Shown here: positions 34,592-43,159 of the stretch, piece after piece
How the letters are laid out: each line of letters opens with the position of its first letter
Position numbering within the stretch: position 1 is the stretch's first letter
Origin: Arthrobacter sp. GMC3
GTDB taxonomy: Bacteria > Actinomycetota > Actinomycetes > Actinomycetales > Micrococcaceae
Direction: 5' to 3'
DNA length: 64,000 bases
NCBI RefSeq assembly: GCF_002929305.1
Contig: NZ_PJIO01000003.1
Coordinates: 186,001 to 250,000 of the forward strand
The notes under the pieces: model-generated
Databases searched by the model: none
What the model was told of the DNA's origin: nothing
The model's input: only the letters and a program-made list of their open reading frames with translations
Translations under genes and position numbers: made by a program

Positions 34592-35812
34592 ATGATTGAA
34601 ATTCAGATGCCCCGTCTCTCCGACACCATGGAGGAGGGCGTGATCAACGCCTGGCTCAAGAAGCCCGGCGAACTCGTCAACATTGGCGACATCCTCGTTG
34701 AAATTGAAACCGACAAAGCGGTCATGGAGCACGAGGCCTATGAAGCCGGAACCCTTCATTCAGTGCTGATCCCAGAAGGGGAAAGGGCCAGGATCGGCGC
34801 CGTGATTGCGGTTCTCGACGATGGCAAACGTGAAACCACACCGCCCGCCGCGAAGACACAAAAGGAGGCGCCTGCCCCGAATCCCGAGCTTAACCACCCG
34901 CGGGCATCAATCGCCCGCACGTTCTCTTCACCTCTGGCGAGAAAGGATGCCAAAGAACGCGGGGTGGCACTGGAACGTCTCACCGGAAGCGGTCCCGGCG
35001 GGCGAATAGTGCGATCCGACGTGCAGGCTGCCGCACAACGAAGCGACAATGAGTCGAACCCTGCCGGTGGGAACGTCGAGGGAGAATCGAACACCGTCTT
35101 GAACGGTCTGAAGGGCTCGCTCGCCGTTCCCTTCACGAGCACCAGAAAAGTCATCAGCTCCCGGTTGAGCGACAGCAGTCATTCCATCCCGCATTTCTCC
35201 CTGACAGCAGTGGCAGACGTCGAGGAACTGGTCCAGCTTCGCGAAGAAATCAACACCCAACGGCAGGCCTTAGGGCTGCCCAAGGTGAGCATGAATGACT
35301 TCATTGTGCGAGCCAGCGCCCTCGCATTGGTGGGACACCCCGGGATCAACGCTTCCTACTCCCCCGAGGACGGCGGCCAAAAGCTTCTCCACAGTCGCAT
35401 CAACATTGGGGTCGCCATGGCCGCCGAAGCCGGCCTAGTCGTTCCTGTGCTGCTGGACGCGGCGCTCAAGCCGGTCTCACAGCTGGGAAAAGAGGCGAAG
35501 GCCTTGGCCGCTGCAGCCCGGGACCGCAAACTGCAGTCTGCCCAAATGAGCGGCGGCACCTTCACCGTGAGCAACCTTGGCATGTACGGTGTGGAATCAT
35601 TCACTGCCATTATCAATGCACCCGAAGGTGCCATTCTCGCCGTCGGACAATCCGCCCGGGAACCGGTAGTCATGGACGGTGGCATGGTGCCCCGCCACCG
35701 GATGCGTCTAACGTTGTCTGCCGACCACCGCATCATCGACGGCGCGGACGGCGCCGCTTTCCTTCAGACACTGGTTGGTCTTCTGGCCCAACCCCTCGCG
35801 ATCCTCGCTTGA
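34592..35812 (+). CDS. pdhC: 2-oxoacid dehydrogenase E2 (dihydrolipoyl acyltransferase)
   Basis: 406 residues. The lipoyl domain is at 1-78 with Lys42 in IETDKAVME; the E3/E1-binding domain is at about 108-150 (SSPLARKDAKERG, GSGPGGRIVRSDV); the acyltransferase domain ends with LTLSADHRIIDGADGA (catalytic HxxxDG). Only one lipoyl domain is present. No E3 (lipoamide dehydrogenase) gene follows, so the complex must borrow the cell's common E3. A 12-nt gap separates it from E1 beta. Confidence 0.9.
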   Translation: MIEIQMPRLSDTMEEGVINAWLKKPGELVNIGDILVEIETDKAVMEHEAYEAGTLHSVLIPEGERARIGAVIAVLDDGKRETTPPAAKTQKEAPAPNPELNHPRASIARTFSSPLARKDAKERGVALERLTGSGPGGRIVRSDVQAAAQRSDNESNPAGGNVEGESNTVLNGLKGSLAVPFTSTRKVISSRLSDSSHSIPHFSLTAVADVEELVQLREEINTQRQALGLPKVSMNDFIVRASALALVGHPGINASYSPEDGGQKLLHSRINIGVAMAAEAGLVVPVLLDAALKPVSQLGKEAKALAAAARDRKLQSAQMSGGTFTVSNLGMYGVESFTAIINAPEGAILAVGQSAREPVVMDGGMVPRHRMRLTLSADHRIIDGADGAAFLQTLVGLLAQPLAILA

Positions 35813-35846
35813 GCCCGTGGAGGCAGCTTCCCTGGCGTGTATTCGA

Positions 35847-35879
35847 CGAGGTCCCGCAGCCAGAAACTGCGGGACCTCG
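35847..35879. terminator. Terminator hairpin after the E1/E2 operon
   Basis: Perfect 13-bp arms CGAGGTCCCGCAG and CTGCGGGACCTCG with a 7-nt loop, between the E2 stop and the convergent minus-strand remnant. No T-run. Confidence 0.75.
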
Positions 35880-35890
35880 AGCAAGTGGGA

Positions 35891-36140
35891 CTACAGCGCC
35901 TCGACCCAGATCGGGGAACTCCACGCGTACTGGTCATTGTGCTGGCGCACACGCACGTAGTACCAGTCTTCCCCGTCCCCACTTCCTTCATCCTCAAAGG
36001 TGAAATTCATATCAAGCGCCGACGACGGCTCTGCCCGGTCGAACACGAACGCTCCCGTAAGGAATCCGCCAAGATAGCTCACTCGAGGACTGTGGACCGT
36101 TGGTGTTGCAGGTGTTACGTCGAGCCAATTGTGAGGAACG
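35891..36140 (-). pseudogene. C-terminal remnant of a larger exported or metallohydrolase-type protein
   Basis: About 80 codons end at 35891. The frame stays open up to the DHFR-like gene: PVPHNWLDVTPATPTVHSPR, SYLGGFLTGAFVFDRAEP, then DWYYVRVRQHNDQYAWSSPI WVEAL. The last block resembles the C-terminus of DUF3604/PHP-type proteins, in which strands containing WYYVRV and W(S/T)SPIW end the chain. No upstream part exists; the DHFR-like gene occupies that place. A short internal start could still give a 63-residue peptide. Confidence 0.45.
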
Positions 36141-36143
36141 GGC

Positions 36144-36788
36144 TCAGCGGCGGTATGTGACGTGAATGGTACCGCTCGGATCTGTCTCCGTTGTCACTCT
36201 GTAGCCAGCCTCGAATCCGCGCAGATCATCCCAGAGCCGGATACCGCTACCAAGCACGATGGGTGTTATGCCAACGTGCAGCTGATCGACGAGCCCCGCT
36301 CGCAAAAACTCTCGCGCAACAGTGGGTCCGCCCCCGATGCGGACGTCTTTTCCACCGGCAGCGGTTTGCGCGCGCGCCAAAATCTCCTGGGGGCTGCTGG
36401 GGTTCACGAACTCGAATCTCGTGCCGTTCGCCATCTCGATGGGGGCGCGGGGAGTGTGAGTCAGCACAAACACGGGGACCCGGAAGGGAGGCTCCTCGCC
36501 CCACCAACCAATCCAGTCGGGGTCGTCCGGAAAGTTATGCAGCCCGAACATCCCAGCGCCCATGATCTCTGCGCCGATGCCTTCAAAGTACGCGGTTGCA
36601 TACTTATCGTCGACGCCGGTTGTCCCCTCCCCGCTGGTGTCGTGGAGCACCCGCTCGCGGAAGGTACGTGTGGCTGTGTAGGCCGCAACCAGGCGCCCCC
36701 AGTCGTCACCGAACGGATTTTCAGGGGTGGCATCGGTGGTTGTAGCGAAGCCGTCCAATGAGATGTTGAGGTCGACGCGAACGGTCAT
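36144..36788 (-). CDS. Dihydrofolate-reductase-like (RibD C-terminal domain) protein
   Basis: 214 residues. SLDGFATTTDATPENPFGDD at the start, GAEIMGAGMFGLHNF in the middle, GGKDVRIGGGPTVAREFLRA and LVDQLHVGITPIVLGSGIRL near the end are the standard motifs of YyaP/YwjB-like NADPH reductases. These are stand-alone proteins, not linked to folate or riboflavin synthesis here. It has a lone-gene position after the E2 operon. Confidence 0.88.
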   Translation of the reverse strand: MTVRVDLNISLDGFATTTDATPENPFGDDWGRLVAAYTATRTFRERVLHDTSGEGTTGVDDKYATAYFEGIGAEIMGAGMFGLHNFPDDPDWIGWWGEEPPFRVPVFVLTHTPRAPIEMANGTRFEFVNPSSPQEILARAQTAAGGKDVRIGGGPTVAREFLRAGLVDQLHVGITPIVLGSGIRLWDDLRGFEAGYRVTTETDPSGTIHVTYRR

Positions 36789-37002
36789 GATTAAAGGTCC
36801 TCCCGGTAGTGGATGCGTTATGCAAGGACTACCTTGGGGAGGCAGCAGGCGTCAAGGATTAACTGATAGATCCGCGAACATCCGGATAAGGATTCACCAA
36901 ATGGCCAACGCCAGGTCGCTTGGGCGCGGGCCTGCCGTGTTCGTTCGTTAACCTCACCGTGGAACAATTGGCTCAGCTCATCCCGCCCGTGTCTGGAGTT
37001 TC

Positions 37003-38469
37003 ATGACCCACGCTTCGCCCTCCGCTCTCGTCTTCCTGCGGCGAACCGGAGCCCTGGCCGCCGTCGTGGTGCTGGCCATGGTCACCGCCTGCGCACCAAT
37101 CACCCCTCCCGCACCGGCACCCTCCGAACAGTCAACCGCCCCACCGACGCCCGGTGCCTGGATGGCTCCCTTGCCCAATGAGCGGGACTTGTCGACGGTC
37201 GCAGGCGCATACCCCATGAATCTGCAGGCTCCGAAAGCGTCGGGCTCGTGGGTTTACATGGACGGGGCAACAAGCTTCAATGCCGCCATCGACAAGCAGC
37301 TGCTGGCCGAACTGGACAAGTACACCGGCGGACCGTACCAGCCCGCGGTCAGACCTGCCCAAACGTCCACCCCGAGTGCCACGGAGCTAATAGTCCGGGG
37401 ATCGCTGGCACACGCTGGCGGTACATTTCTCATTGGTCGCCTTCGGACAGCACCACCATCCGGGCGGGGCCCAGTAGCCACGGCTGAGGAAACGGTCGTC
37501 TACGACTCCGGGACGGGGACAACCGTTTCCTCAGCAGAGCTGATCGCCCCGGCGCACCATGATCAACTATCCGCACTGGCTAAAGCCTCGCCACGAATTA
37601 GCGACTTAACACCCGTGGTGTTCACGGATCTAGCGTTCGACGATGCAGGGAATCTGACCCTTACCGTTCCCAACGTTGCCCCGCCCCTAGCCGACACCGA
37701 ATTTCGAACCGTGACAGTTCCGGCTGCTACCGTCCGCCCTTGGCTGAGCGGCTTGGGTCGCAGTGTCCAGGACGCGGCCGCCCTGCCGTGGCAGCCGCCC
37801 ACCCCGGAACCCAAAGTCCTCAGACACATCAACTGTGACATCGTTGCCTGTGCCGCCCTGACCTACGACGACGGTCCCTCCCAGGCGACCACGCCCCGAC
37901 TTTTGACGATGCTTGAGCAGGCGGGAGTTGGGGCCACGTTTTTCACCGTCGGAGGCGCCGTGAACTACAGCCCGAAGCTCGTCACTGCCGAGCACGACGC
38001 CGGATTCTCTGTCGGCAACCACACCTGGAACCATCCTGACCTGCGCAAACTCAGCCCGGGCGCCGTCGTCGACCAGATCCAGCGGACCAACACTGCCATC
38101 AAGGCCGCAACAGGGGAAGAGTCAACCCTAATGCGCCCACCATATGGCGGTGTGAACCAAATGGTCCGGACTAACGTGGGAATGCCCATCATTTTATGGT
38201 CTGTCGATTCCCAAGACTGGCTCAGCCGAGACCCTGCCAAGTACATCCCGGCCATCATGAACCAGGTCTTCCCCGGCGCCGTCATCCTCGAACACGACAT
38301 CCATGCCACTACCGTTGATCACCAGCCTGAGGTCATCGCGGACCTGCAGCGCGCTGGCTACAATCTGGTGACGGTCCCACAGCTCTTCTCCGGCATCGCC
38401 CTGCAACCCGGGCAAGTCTTCAGCTGCCGCGGGCATGGCAAAGACTGCACACCCTCCCCAGGCAGGTAG
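37003..38469 (+). CDS. Exported lipoprotein polysaccharide deacetylase (CE4)
   Basis: 488 residues. A signal peptide with lipobox VTACA (Cys30) is followed by a Pro/Ser linker and an N-terminal domain (about 55-265). The NodB domain follows: TYDDG (Asp289/290), HTWNHPD (His340/344), RPPYGG (378-383), DSQDW and ILEHDIH. All five CE4 motifs are present, so it should remove N- or O-acetyl groups from peptidoglycan or another surface glycan. The N-terminal domain with paired TDLAFDDAGNLTLTVPNV-like strands resembles the RsiV/PdaC-type accessory region. Single gene. Confidence 0.87.
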   Translation: MTHASPSALVFLRRTGALAAVVVLAMVTACAPITPPAPAPSEQSTAPPTPGAWMAPLPNERDLSTVAGAYPMNLQAPKASGSWVYMDGATSFNAAIDKQLLAELDKYTGGPYQPAVRPAQTSTPSATELIVRGSLAHAGGTFLIGRLRTAPPSGRGPVATAEETVVYDSGTGTTVSSAELIAPAHHDQLSALAKASPRISDLTPVVFTDLAFDDAGNLTLTVPNVAPPLADTEFRTVTVPAATVRPWLSGLGRSVQDAAALPWQPPTPEPKVLRHINCDIVACAALTYDDGPSQATTPRLLTMLEQAGVGATFFTVGGAVNYSPKLVTAEHDAGFSVGNHTWNHPDLRKLSPGAVVDQIQRTNTAIKAATGEESTLMRPPYGGVNQMVRTNVGMPIILWSVDSQDWLSRDPAKYIPAIMNQVFPGAVILEHDIHATTVDHQPEVIADLQRAGYNLVTVPQLFSGIALQPGQVFSCRGHGKDCTPSPGR

Positions 38470-38518
38470 CTGAAAACCGGCTGTTCCTCGTGCAAGCCCG
38501 TGCTCTGGGCCCAGCGGT

Positions 38519-38682
38519 TCAGTCCATTTGCTTTGGCCGCCATACGCCGAAGCGGTTGCCCTGCGGGTCTACGATGTGGGCGAACTCTATGGTCCCGTTG
38601 TCAACGAACGGGACGGCGACGCTTGCACCCAGCGCTTCGGCCCGGGCGATCCAACCTCGAAGTAGTTCACGATGTCAGCCAT
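38519..38682 (-). pseudogene. VOC/glyoxalase-family remnant with internal deletion
   Basis: The start reads MADIVNYFEVGSP, a typical VOC N-terminus; after a deletion the other frame reads ARAEALGASVAVPFVDNGTI and EFAHIVDPQGNRFGVW, a typical VOC C-terminus. The total length is not a multiple of three. About 60 central residues are missing. Confidence 0.65.
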
Positions 38683-38874
38683 CGCCATCTCCCATCCGTG
38701 CCGGTTCCATGTCGCTCGCACTGACGCGGGCCCACAATGCTGCTTGGTCAACGGAGACTTCCGGAGCCAATTGCTCTGAAAGTACACCCTGAAGAACTTC
38801 CCTGGCTATAAAACGCGGCAGGTAGTCCCCCGGACTGCCACCATCTTGGCCTTTGCGGTGCAAGAATTGCCTCC
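38683..38874. other. Upstream part of the remnant region, no gene seen
   Basis: A minus-strand stretch (GSPGDYLPRFIAREVLQGVL SEQLAPEVS) reads like decayed coding sequence but was not assigned to a family. The promoter of the plus-strand permease gene must lie here. Confidence 0.4.
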
Positions 38875-40083
38875 ATGGCGCAAATTCAAAGCAACGGACC
38901 GGCAGAGCCGCTACCCCCCGAGTCACCCGCGGATACCCGTGGCGGGTCATTCGCACGGGGACTGCCCGCAATCTGGGGCGACGCGCTGGGGCGGTCCGCG
39001 ATCCGTGCCGCCCAGGCGTTGCTGGTTCTGACCCTCGTCTCGGTGGTCATCTGGGCGCTCACACGAGTCCCCGTGGTAGTCACCCCAATCCTCCTAGCCC
39101 TCATCCTTGCCTCGGCGATCGGCCCGATGGTCCACTGGCTCACTGGACACCGTTGGCCAAGGGCCGCAGCGGTGCTGACATCGTTCGTGGCCATCCTGGC
39201 CGTGTTCGGCGGCGTGATCACCGGCATCGTCTTCCTGATCCGGTCCCAGGCAAAAGACCTATCAGCCCAGGCCGACGTCGGGATCGACCGTCTGCACGGG
39301 TTGCTTGTCCAAGGCCCCTACCCGATCACCGATGAGCAGATCAATTCCATCCGTGACTCCATACAAAAATTCATCCTCAGCGCCGCCTTTGGTAGCGAAG
39401 CCCTGACCGGGCTCCGCGTTGCCGCCGAAGTCGCCGTCGGGGCAGTCCTGATGGCTGTCATCTTGTTCTTCTTCCTCAAAGATGGGGAAAAGATACGAAT
39501 CTTCCTGTTCGGATTCCTTCCCGTAGCCCAACGGACGAAGGCTCATGTTGCGGCGGATAGATGCGCCGTCGTTCTGGGCGGATACGTTCGCGGCACCGCG
39601 CTGGTGGCGTTGACCAACGCTCTCATCGTCGGCGTGGGCCTGACCATCATGCACGTACCCCTGGCGCTGCCGCTAGCCGTGTTCGTGTTCATCGGTGGAT
39701 TCATCCCGATCATCGGCGCCACTGCAGCCGGAACCTTGGCCGTAGTGGTGGCTCTGATTTTTAACGGACCTGTCCCCGCCCTTGTGGTGGTCATCATCCT
39801 TGTTGGCGCCAACCAGCTCGAACACCATGTCTTGCAGCCGCTGCTAATGGGCAAAGTCCTACGCATCCATGGCCTGGTCATTCTCCTGGCCCTCGCCGCC
39901 GGGACCACTCTGGCGGGGTTGGTCGGCGCCCTTCTTGCGGTGCCGCTCACCGCCGTCGGCTGGTCCATCATCAAGATCTGGACTGGACGGGACCAGCTCG
40001 CAGCAGCCTCAGCCGCAACGACCACGGCTGCAATCGAGCCACCGGGCGCGACTGAGCCCGAGGCCGGCCAAGCGAAGGAGTAG
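38875..40083 (+). CDS. AI-2E family (PerM/YdiK-type) membrane protein
   Basis: 402 residues with about eight hydrophobic segments. VVVTPILLALILASAIGPMV, ILFFFLKDGEKI, FIGGFIPIIGATAAGTLAVV and NQLEHHVLQPLLMGKVLRI are the conserved family motifs. Members are predicted permeases, and some were proposed to export AI-2 or act as Na+/H+ antiporters; the function of this one is open. luxS is about 17 kb away, so no operon link exists. Confidence 0.87.
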   Translation: MAQIQSNGPAEPLPPESPADTRGGSFARGLPAIWGDALGRSAIRAAQALLVLTLVSVVIWALTRVPVVVTPILLALILASAIGPMVHWLTGHRWPRAAAVLTSFVAILAVFGGVITGIVFLIRSQAKDLSAQADVGIDRLHGLLVQGPYPITDEQINSIRDSIQKFILSAAFGSEALTGLRVAAEVAVGAVLMAVILFFFLKDGEKIRIFLFGFLPVAQRTKAHVAADRCAVVLGGYVRGTALVALTNALIVGVGLTIMHVPLALPLAVFVFIGGFIPIIGATAAGTLAVVVALIFNGPVPALVVVIILVGANQLEHHVLQPLLMGKVLRIHGLVILLALAAGTTLAGLVGALLAVPLTAVGWSIIKIWTGRDQLAAASAATTTAAIEPPGATEPEAGQAKE

Positions 40084-40128
40084 TCTCAAACCGGCCCATG
40101 GGATCCCCGCCTGCGCTAGGCACTTGAA

Positions 40129-41496
40129 TTACTCCACCCGAGTCAGAACAGGTTCCGGGGCCGCACAGCACGACGACGACGCCTCGTCCAGGACCGTCGT
40201 TTCCTCGCTGGGGACATCGCAACTCCCGCCGAGGTCTGTGGTACAGACACCGGTTTCGGGCAGTTCGAGATGGACCTGGTCAGCCGCAGCCTGGTCGCCG
40301 GCGAGGGCCGCGACGATGGATCGGACCTGCTCGTAGCCGGTGGCAAGCAGGAACGTCGGGGCCCGGCCGTAGGACTTCATCCCGGCAATGTAAAAGTCCT
40401 TGTCCGGATGCGTCAGAACTTTGGCCCCATGAGCTGGGACGGTGCCACAGGAATGAAATTCGGGATCGATCATCGGACCAAGGTCCCGGGGAGCTTCCAC
40501 AATCGGGTCAAGTTCAAGCCGGATTTCCCGCAGGATCTCTAGGTTGGGGCGGAACCCCGTTGCAGGAATCAGCAGATCCACGTTGAGTGTCACCTCGCCG
40601 TTGGGGGTGATGCCGGTGACGGCCAGACCCTGATCCGTAGTGGCGAAGGAGGTGGTAGTGAAGGAGGTGTGCAGTTCGATATGCCCTTCCTCGACCAGAC
40701 CCCTAAGCCGGGTGCCGAGTTGGCCGCGAGCCGGCAAGCCGTCCAGATCCCCGCCGCCATAGACGCGGGACACATTTGTGCCGCGAACGGCCCAGCTGAT
40801 TCGGGTGCCGGGTTGGTTCTTGGCCAGCTGACCCAAGGCGATGAGGGTGTTTGCGGCCGAGTGGCCAGCACCGATGACCAGTACGTGTTTGCCGACGAAG
40901 CGGTCACGGCCCTTACCAGTGACATCGGCCAAGGGCTCGGTGATTAGTCCAGCGGCGATGGCATCCCGCTCGCCGGGCGCGGGCAGGCCGGCCTGTCCGA
41001 GGGTGTTGGGCTGGGCCCACGTGCCGGAGGCGTCGATCACGGCGCGCACATGGTGATCGGTCACCGTCCCGTCGGCGGATTCGACGCGGATCAAGAAGGG
41101 CTGCTCGTCGCGGTCCCGGGAGCGGGTTTTATCCATGCCGACGCGGCTCACAGCGGTCACGGTGGAAGCGAGGTGCAGCGCATCCTGGATGGCAGGGACG
41201 GCCGCCAATGGCTTCAAGTAATCATCGACGATCTCGGTGCCGTAGGGCAAGGACGTGAGGCGCGGTTCGGTCCAGCCGGCGGGTTCCAAGAGGCGCCGGC
41301 TGGCGGGGTCAATGTTGTGTTCCCAGGAAGAGAACATCCGAATATGGCCCCAGTTGCGGATAGCTGCCCCGACGCCGGCGCCGGCTTCGAAGATCAGGGG
41401 CGTGAGTCCACGTTCGATCATGTTCGCGGCCGCGGCCAGGCCGATTGGGCCGGCGCCGATGATGGCAACTGGCAGGTCGTTCCGTTGATTCGTCAT
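40129..41496 (-). CDS. FAD/NAD(P)-dependent flavoprotein of the arsenic operon (ArsO-like)
   Basis: 455 residues. The FAD-binding start VAIIGAGPIGLAAAANMIER and a second nucleotide motif VLVIGAGHSAANTLIALGQL at about 205-225 indicate a two-dinucleotide-binding monooxygenase-like fold; LLIPATGFRPN is the FAD-side ATG motif. The C-terminal ~40 residues are Cys-rich (CTTDLGGSC, then SSSCCAAPEP), a feature of homologues encoded in ars operons and perhaps a metalloid-binding tail. It lies 10 nt downstream of arsC, in the same operon. The exact reaction is not known. Confidence 0.82.
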   Translation of the reverse strand: MTNQRNDLPVAIIGAGPIGLAAAANMIERGLTPLIFEAGAGVGAAIRNWGHIRMFSSWEHNIDPASRRLLEPAGWTEPRLTSLPYGTEIVDDYLKPLAAVPAIQDALHLASTVTAVSRVGMDKTRSRDRDEQPFLIRVESADGTVTDHHVRAVIDASGTWAQPNTLGQAGLPAPGERDAIAAGLITEPLADVTGKGRDRFVGKHVLVIGAGHSAANTLIALGQLAKNQPGTRISWAVRGTNVSRVYGGGDLDGLPARGQLGTRLRGLVEEGHIELHTSFTTTSFATTDQGLAVTGITPNGEVTLNVDLLIPATGFRPNLEILREIRLELDPIVEAPRDLGPMIDPEFHSCGTVPAHGAKVLTHPDKDFYIAGMKSYGRAPTFLLATGYEQVRSIVAALAGDQAAADQVHLELPETGVCTTDLGGSCDVPSEETTVLDEASSSCCAAPEPVLTRVE

Positions 41497-41506
41497 GAAA
41501 TTGTCC

Positions 41507-41929
41507 TTAGCTTGTGGGGAGGAGTTCGGCGATGAGGGCCTGGATGCGGGCCTTGATGTCGTCGCGGATGGGGCGAACAGCCTCTACTCCCTGTCCGGCG
41601 GGGTCTTCTAGTTCCCAGTCCTCGTAGCGCTTGCCGGGGAAGATGGGGCAGGTGTCGCCGCAGCCCATGGTGATCACGACGTCGGACTCCCGCACCGCGT
41701 CGGTGGTGAGGACCTTGGGGATCTCGGTGGACACGTCGATGCCCTCCTCGGCCATCGCGGCGACGGCGGCCGGATTGACCGATGCAGCGGGCTGGGATCC
41801 GGCTGAGCGGACCTCGATGGCCCCGTTGGAGAGGGTGGTCAGGTAGGCGGCGGCCATCTGAGAGCGTCCGGCGTTGTGCACGCAGACGAAGAGAACGGAA
41901 GGCTTTTTGGCGGTGTCAGTGGTGTTCAT
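41507..41929 (-). CDS. arsC: Arsenate reductase, low-molecular-weight phosphatase type
   Basis: 140 residues. The P-loop CVHNAGRS places nucleophile Cys16 and Arg22 at the start; two further Cys are in MGCGDTCPIFPGK (Cys90, Cys94), and the general-acid Asp is in WELEDPAG. This combination matches thioredoxin- or mycothiol-linked arsenate reductases that convert As(V) to As(III) for export by Acr3. The start overlaps the acr3 stop by 4 nt. Confidence 0.92.
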   Translation of the reverse strand: MNTTDTAKKPSVLFVCVHNAGRSQMAAAYLTTLSNGAIEVRSAGSQPAASVNPAAVAAMAEEGIDVSTEIPKVLTTDAVRESDVVITMGCGDTCPIFPGKRYEDWELEDPAGQGVEAVRPIRDDIKARIQALIAELLPTS

Positions 41930-43062
41930 GAGTTCGTGCTCCTGGAGGAAAATGACGGGGTGTTGGGGGAACTTGAGTACGCCTCGTTTGTGAAGAATCG
42001 TTTGCGCGCCCAGAGGGCAACATAAACCAAGGCAACTAGTGCAGGCACCTCAATGAGGGGTCCGACGACGCCGGCCAAGGCCTGTCCGGAGGTGACGCCG
42101 AAGGTGCCAATTGCGACGGCGATGGCGAGCTCGAAGTTGTTCCCGGCGGCGGTGAAGGCCAGCGTAGTGGTCTTGGCATAGCCCAGTTTCAAGGTCCGGC
42201 CAACCACCATGCTGACGGTGAAGATCACGATGAAGTAGACCAGCAGCGGGAGGGCAATGCGAGCCACATCCAGCGGCTTCGAGGTGATCGAGTCACCCTG
42301 GAGGGCGAACAGCAGCACGATGGTGAACAGCAAGCCGTAGAGCGCCCACGGACCGAGCTTGGGTAGGAACTTGCCTTCATACCAGTCTCGGCCCTTGGTT
42401 TTCTCGCCGATGGTGCGGGTCAGGAAAGCTGCCAGCAGCGGTATGCCAAGGAAGATCAGCACCGAGGCGGTGATGGCCCAGAAAGAGAAGTCGGCCGACG
42501 TCGTCGGCAGTCCCAACCAGCCCGGCAGCACCTGCAGGTAGAACCAGCCCAGGGCACCGAAAGCGAAAACCTGGAACACGGAGTTGATGAGCACCAGCAC
42601 GGTGGCGGCTTCACGGTCACCGCAGGCTAGGTCGTTCCAGATCATGACCATGGCAATACAGCGGGCCAGACCCACAATGATCAAGCCCGTGCGGTATTCG
42701 GGGAGATCGGGGACGAAGATCCAGGCCAGGGCAAACATGAAGGCAGGTGCAGCCACCCAGTTCAGGATCAAGGACGTGATCATCAACTTGCGGTCGGCCA
42801 GTACCTTGCCGGTCTCGTTATAGCGGACCTTGGCCAGAACCGGGTACATCATGACCAGCAAGCCGATGGCGATGGGCAGGGACACGGAGCCGATCTTCAC
42901 GGCATCCAGTGCGGTGTTCAATCCCGGAATGAATTTGCCCAACAGCAGGCCCACTGCCATGGCGATGGCAATCCAGACCGGCAGGAAACGATCCAGGGTG
43001 GAGAGCTTGCCGACGACCGAGGTCTCTCTAGGCGAAGAGGGCGTAGCGGTCATGGTAGTCAT
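41926..43062 (-). CDS. acr3: Acr3-type arsenite efflux transporter
   Basis: 378 residues with about ten membrane segments. The conserved Cys147 in MIWNDLACGDREAATVLVLI is the residue required for As(III) transport in Acr3 proteins. LAFTAAGNNFELAIAVAIGT is the second family signature. It pumps arsenite out across the membrane. First gene of the minus-strand ars operon, facing the operator at 43087-43141. Often annotated arsB by function, but the fold is Acr3, not ArsB. Confidence 0.92.
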   Translation of the reverse strand: MTTMTATPSSPRETSVVGKLSTLDRFLPVWIAIAMAVGLLLGKFIPGLNTALDAVKIGSVSLPIAIGLLVMMYPVLAKVRYNETGKVLADRKLMITSLILNWVAAPAFMFALAWIFVPDLPEYRTGLIIVGLARCIAMVMIWNDLACGDREAATVLVLINSVFQVFAFGALGWFYLQVLPGWLGLPTTSADFSFWAITASVLIFLGIPLLAAFLTRTIGEKTKGRDWYEGKFLPKLGPWALYGLLFTIVLLFALQGDSITSKPLDVARIALPLLVYFIVIFTVSMVVGRTLKLGYAKTTTLAFTAAGNNFELAIAVAIGTFGVTSGQALAGVVGPLIEVPALVALVYVALWARKRFFTNEAYSSSPNTPSFSSRSTNS

Positions 43063-43086
43063 ACGGCTCCCGGGCGGTCCACTTAA

Positions 43087-43141
43087 GATTGATGATTGTC
43101 GATATAAAGAGTATTGATCCTTATATCGACAATTGTCAATC
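43087..43141. promoter_or_regulatory. Large inverted-repeat operator between acr3 and arsR
   Basis: Two 21-nt arms (43087-43107 and 43121-43141) mirror each other with two mismatches around a 13-bp spacer; the inner 13 bp (ATTGTCGATATAA) are perfect. The position in the divergent promoter region fits two ArsR dimer sites, one for each direction. Confidence 0.75.
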
Positions 43142-43159
43142 TATGGGCATAATGGATAC

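Noticed and set aside
38875..40083. AI-2 exporter working with luxS
   Set aside because: The family name is historical, the genes are about 17 kb apart, and transport of AI-2 is not shown by the sequence.
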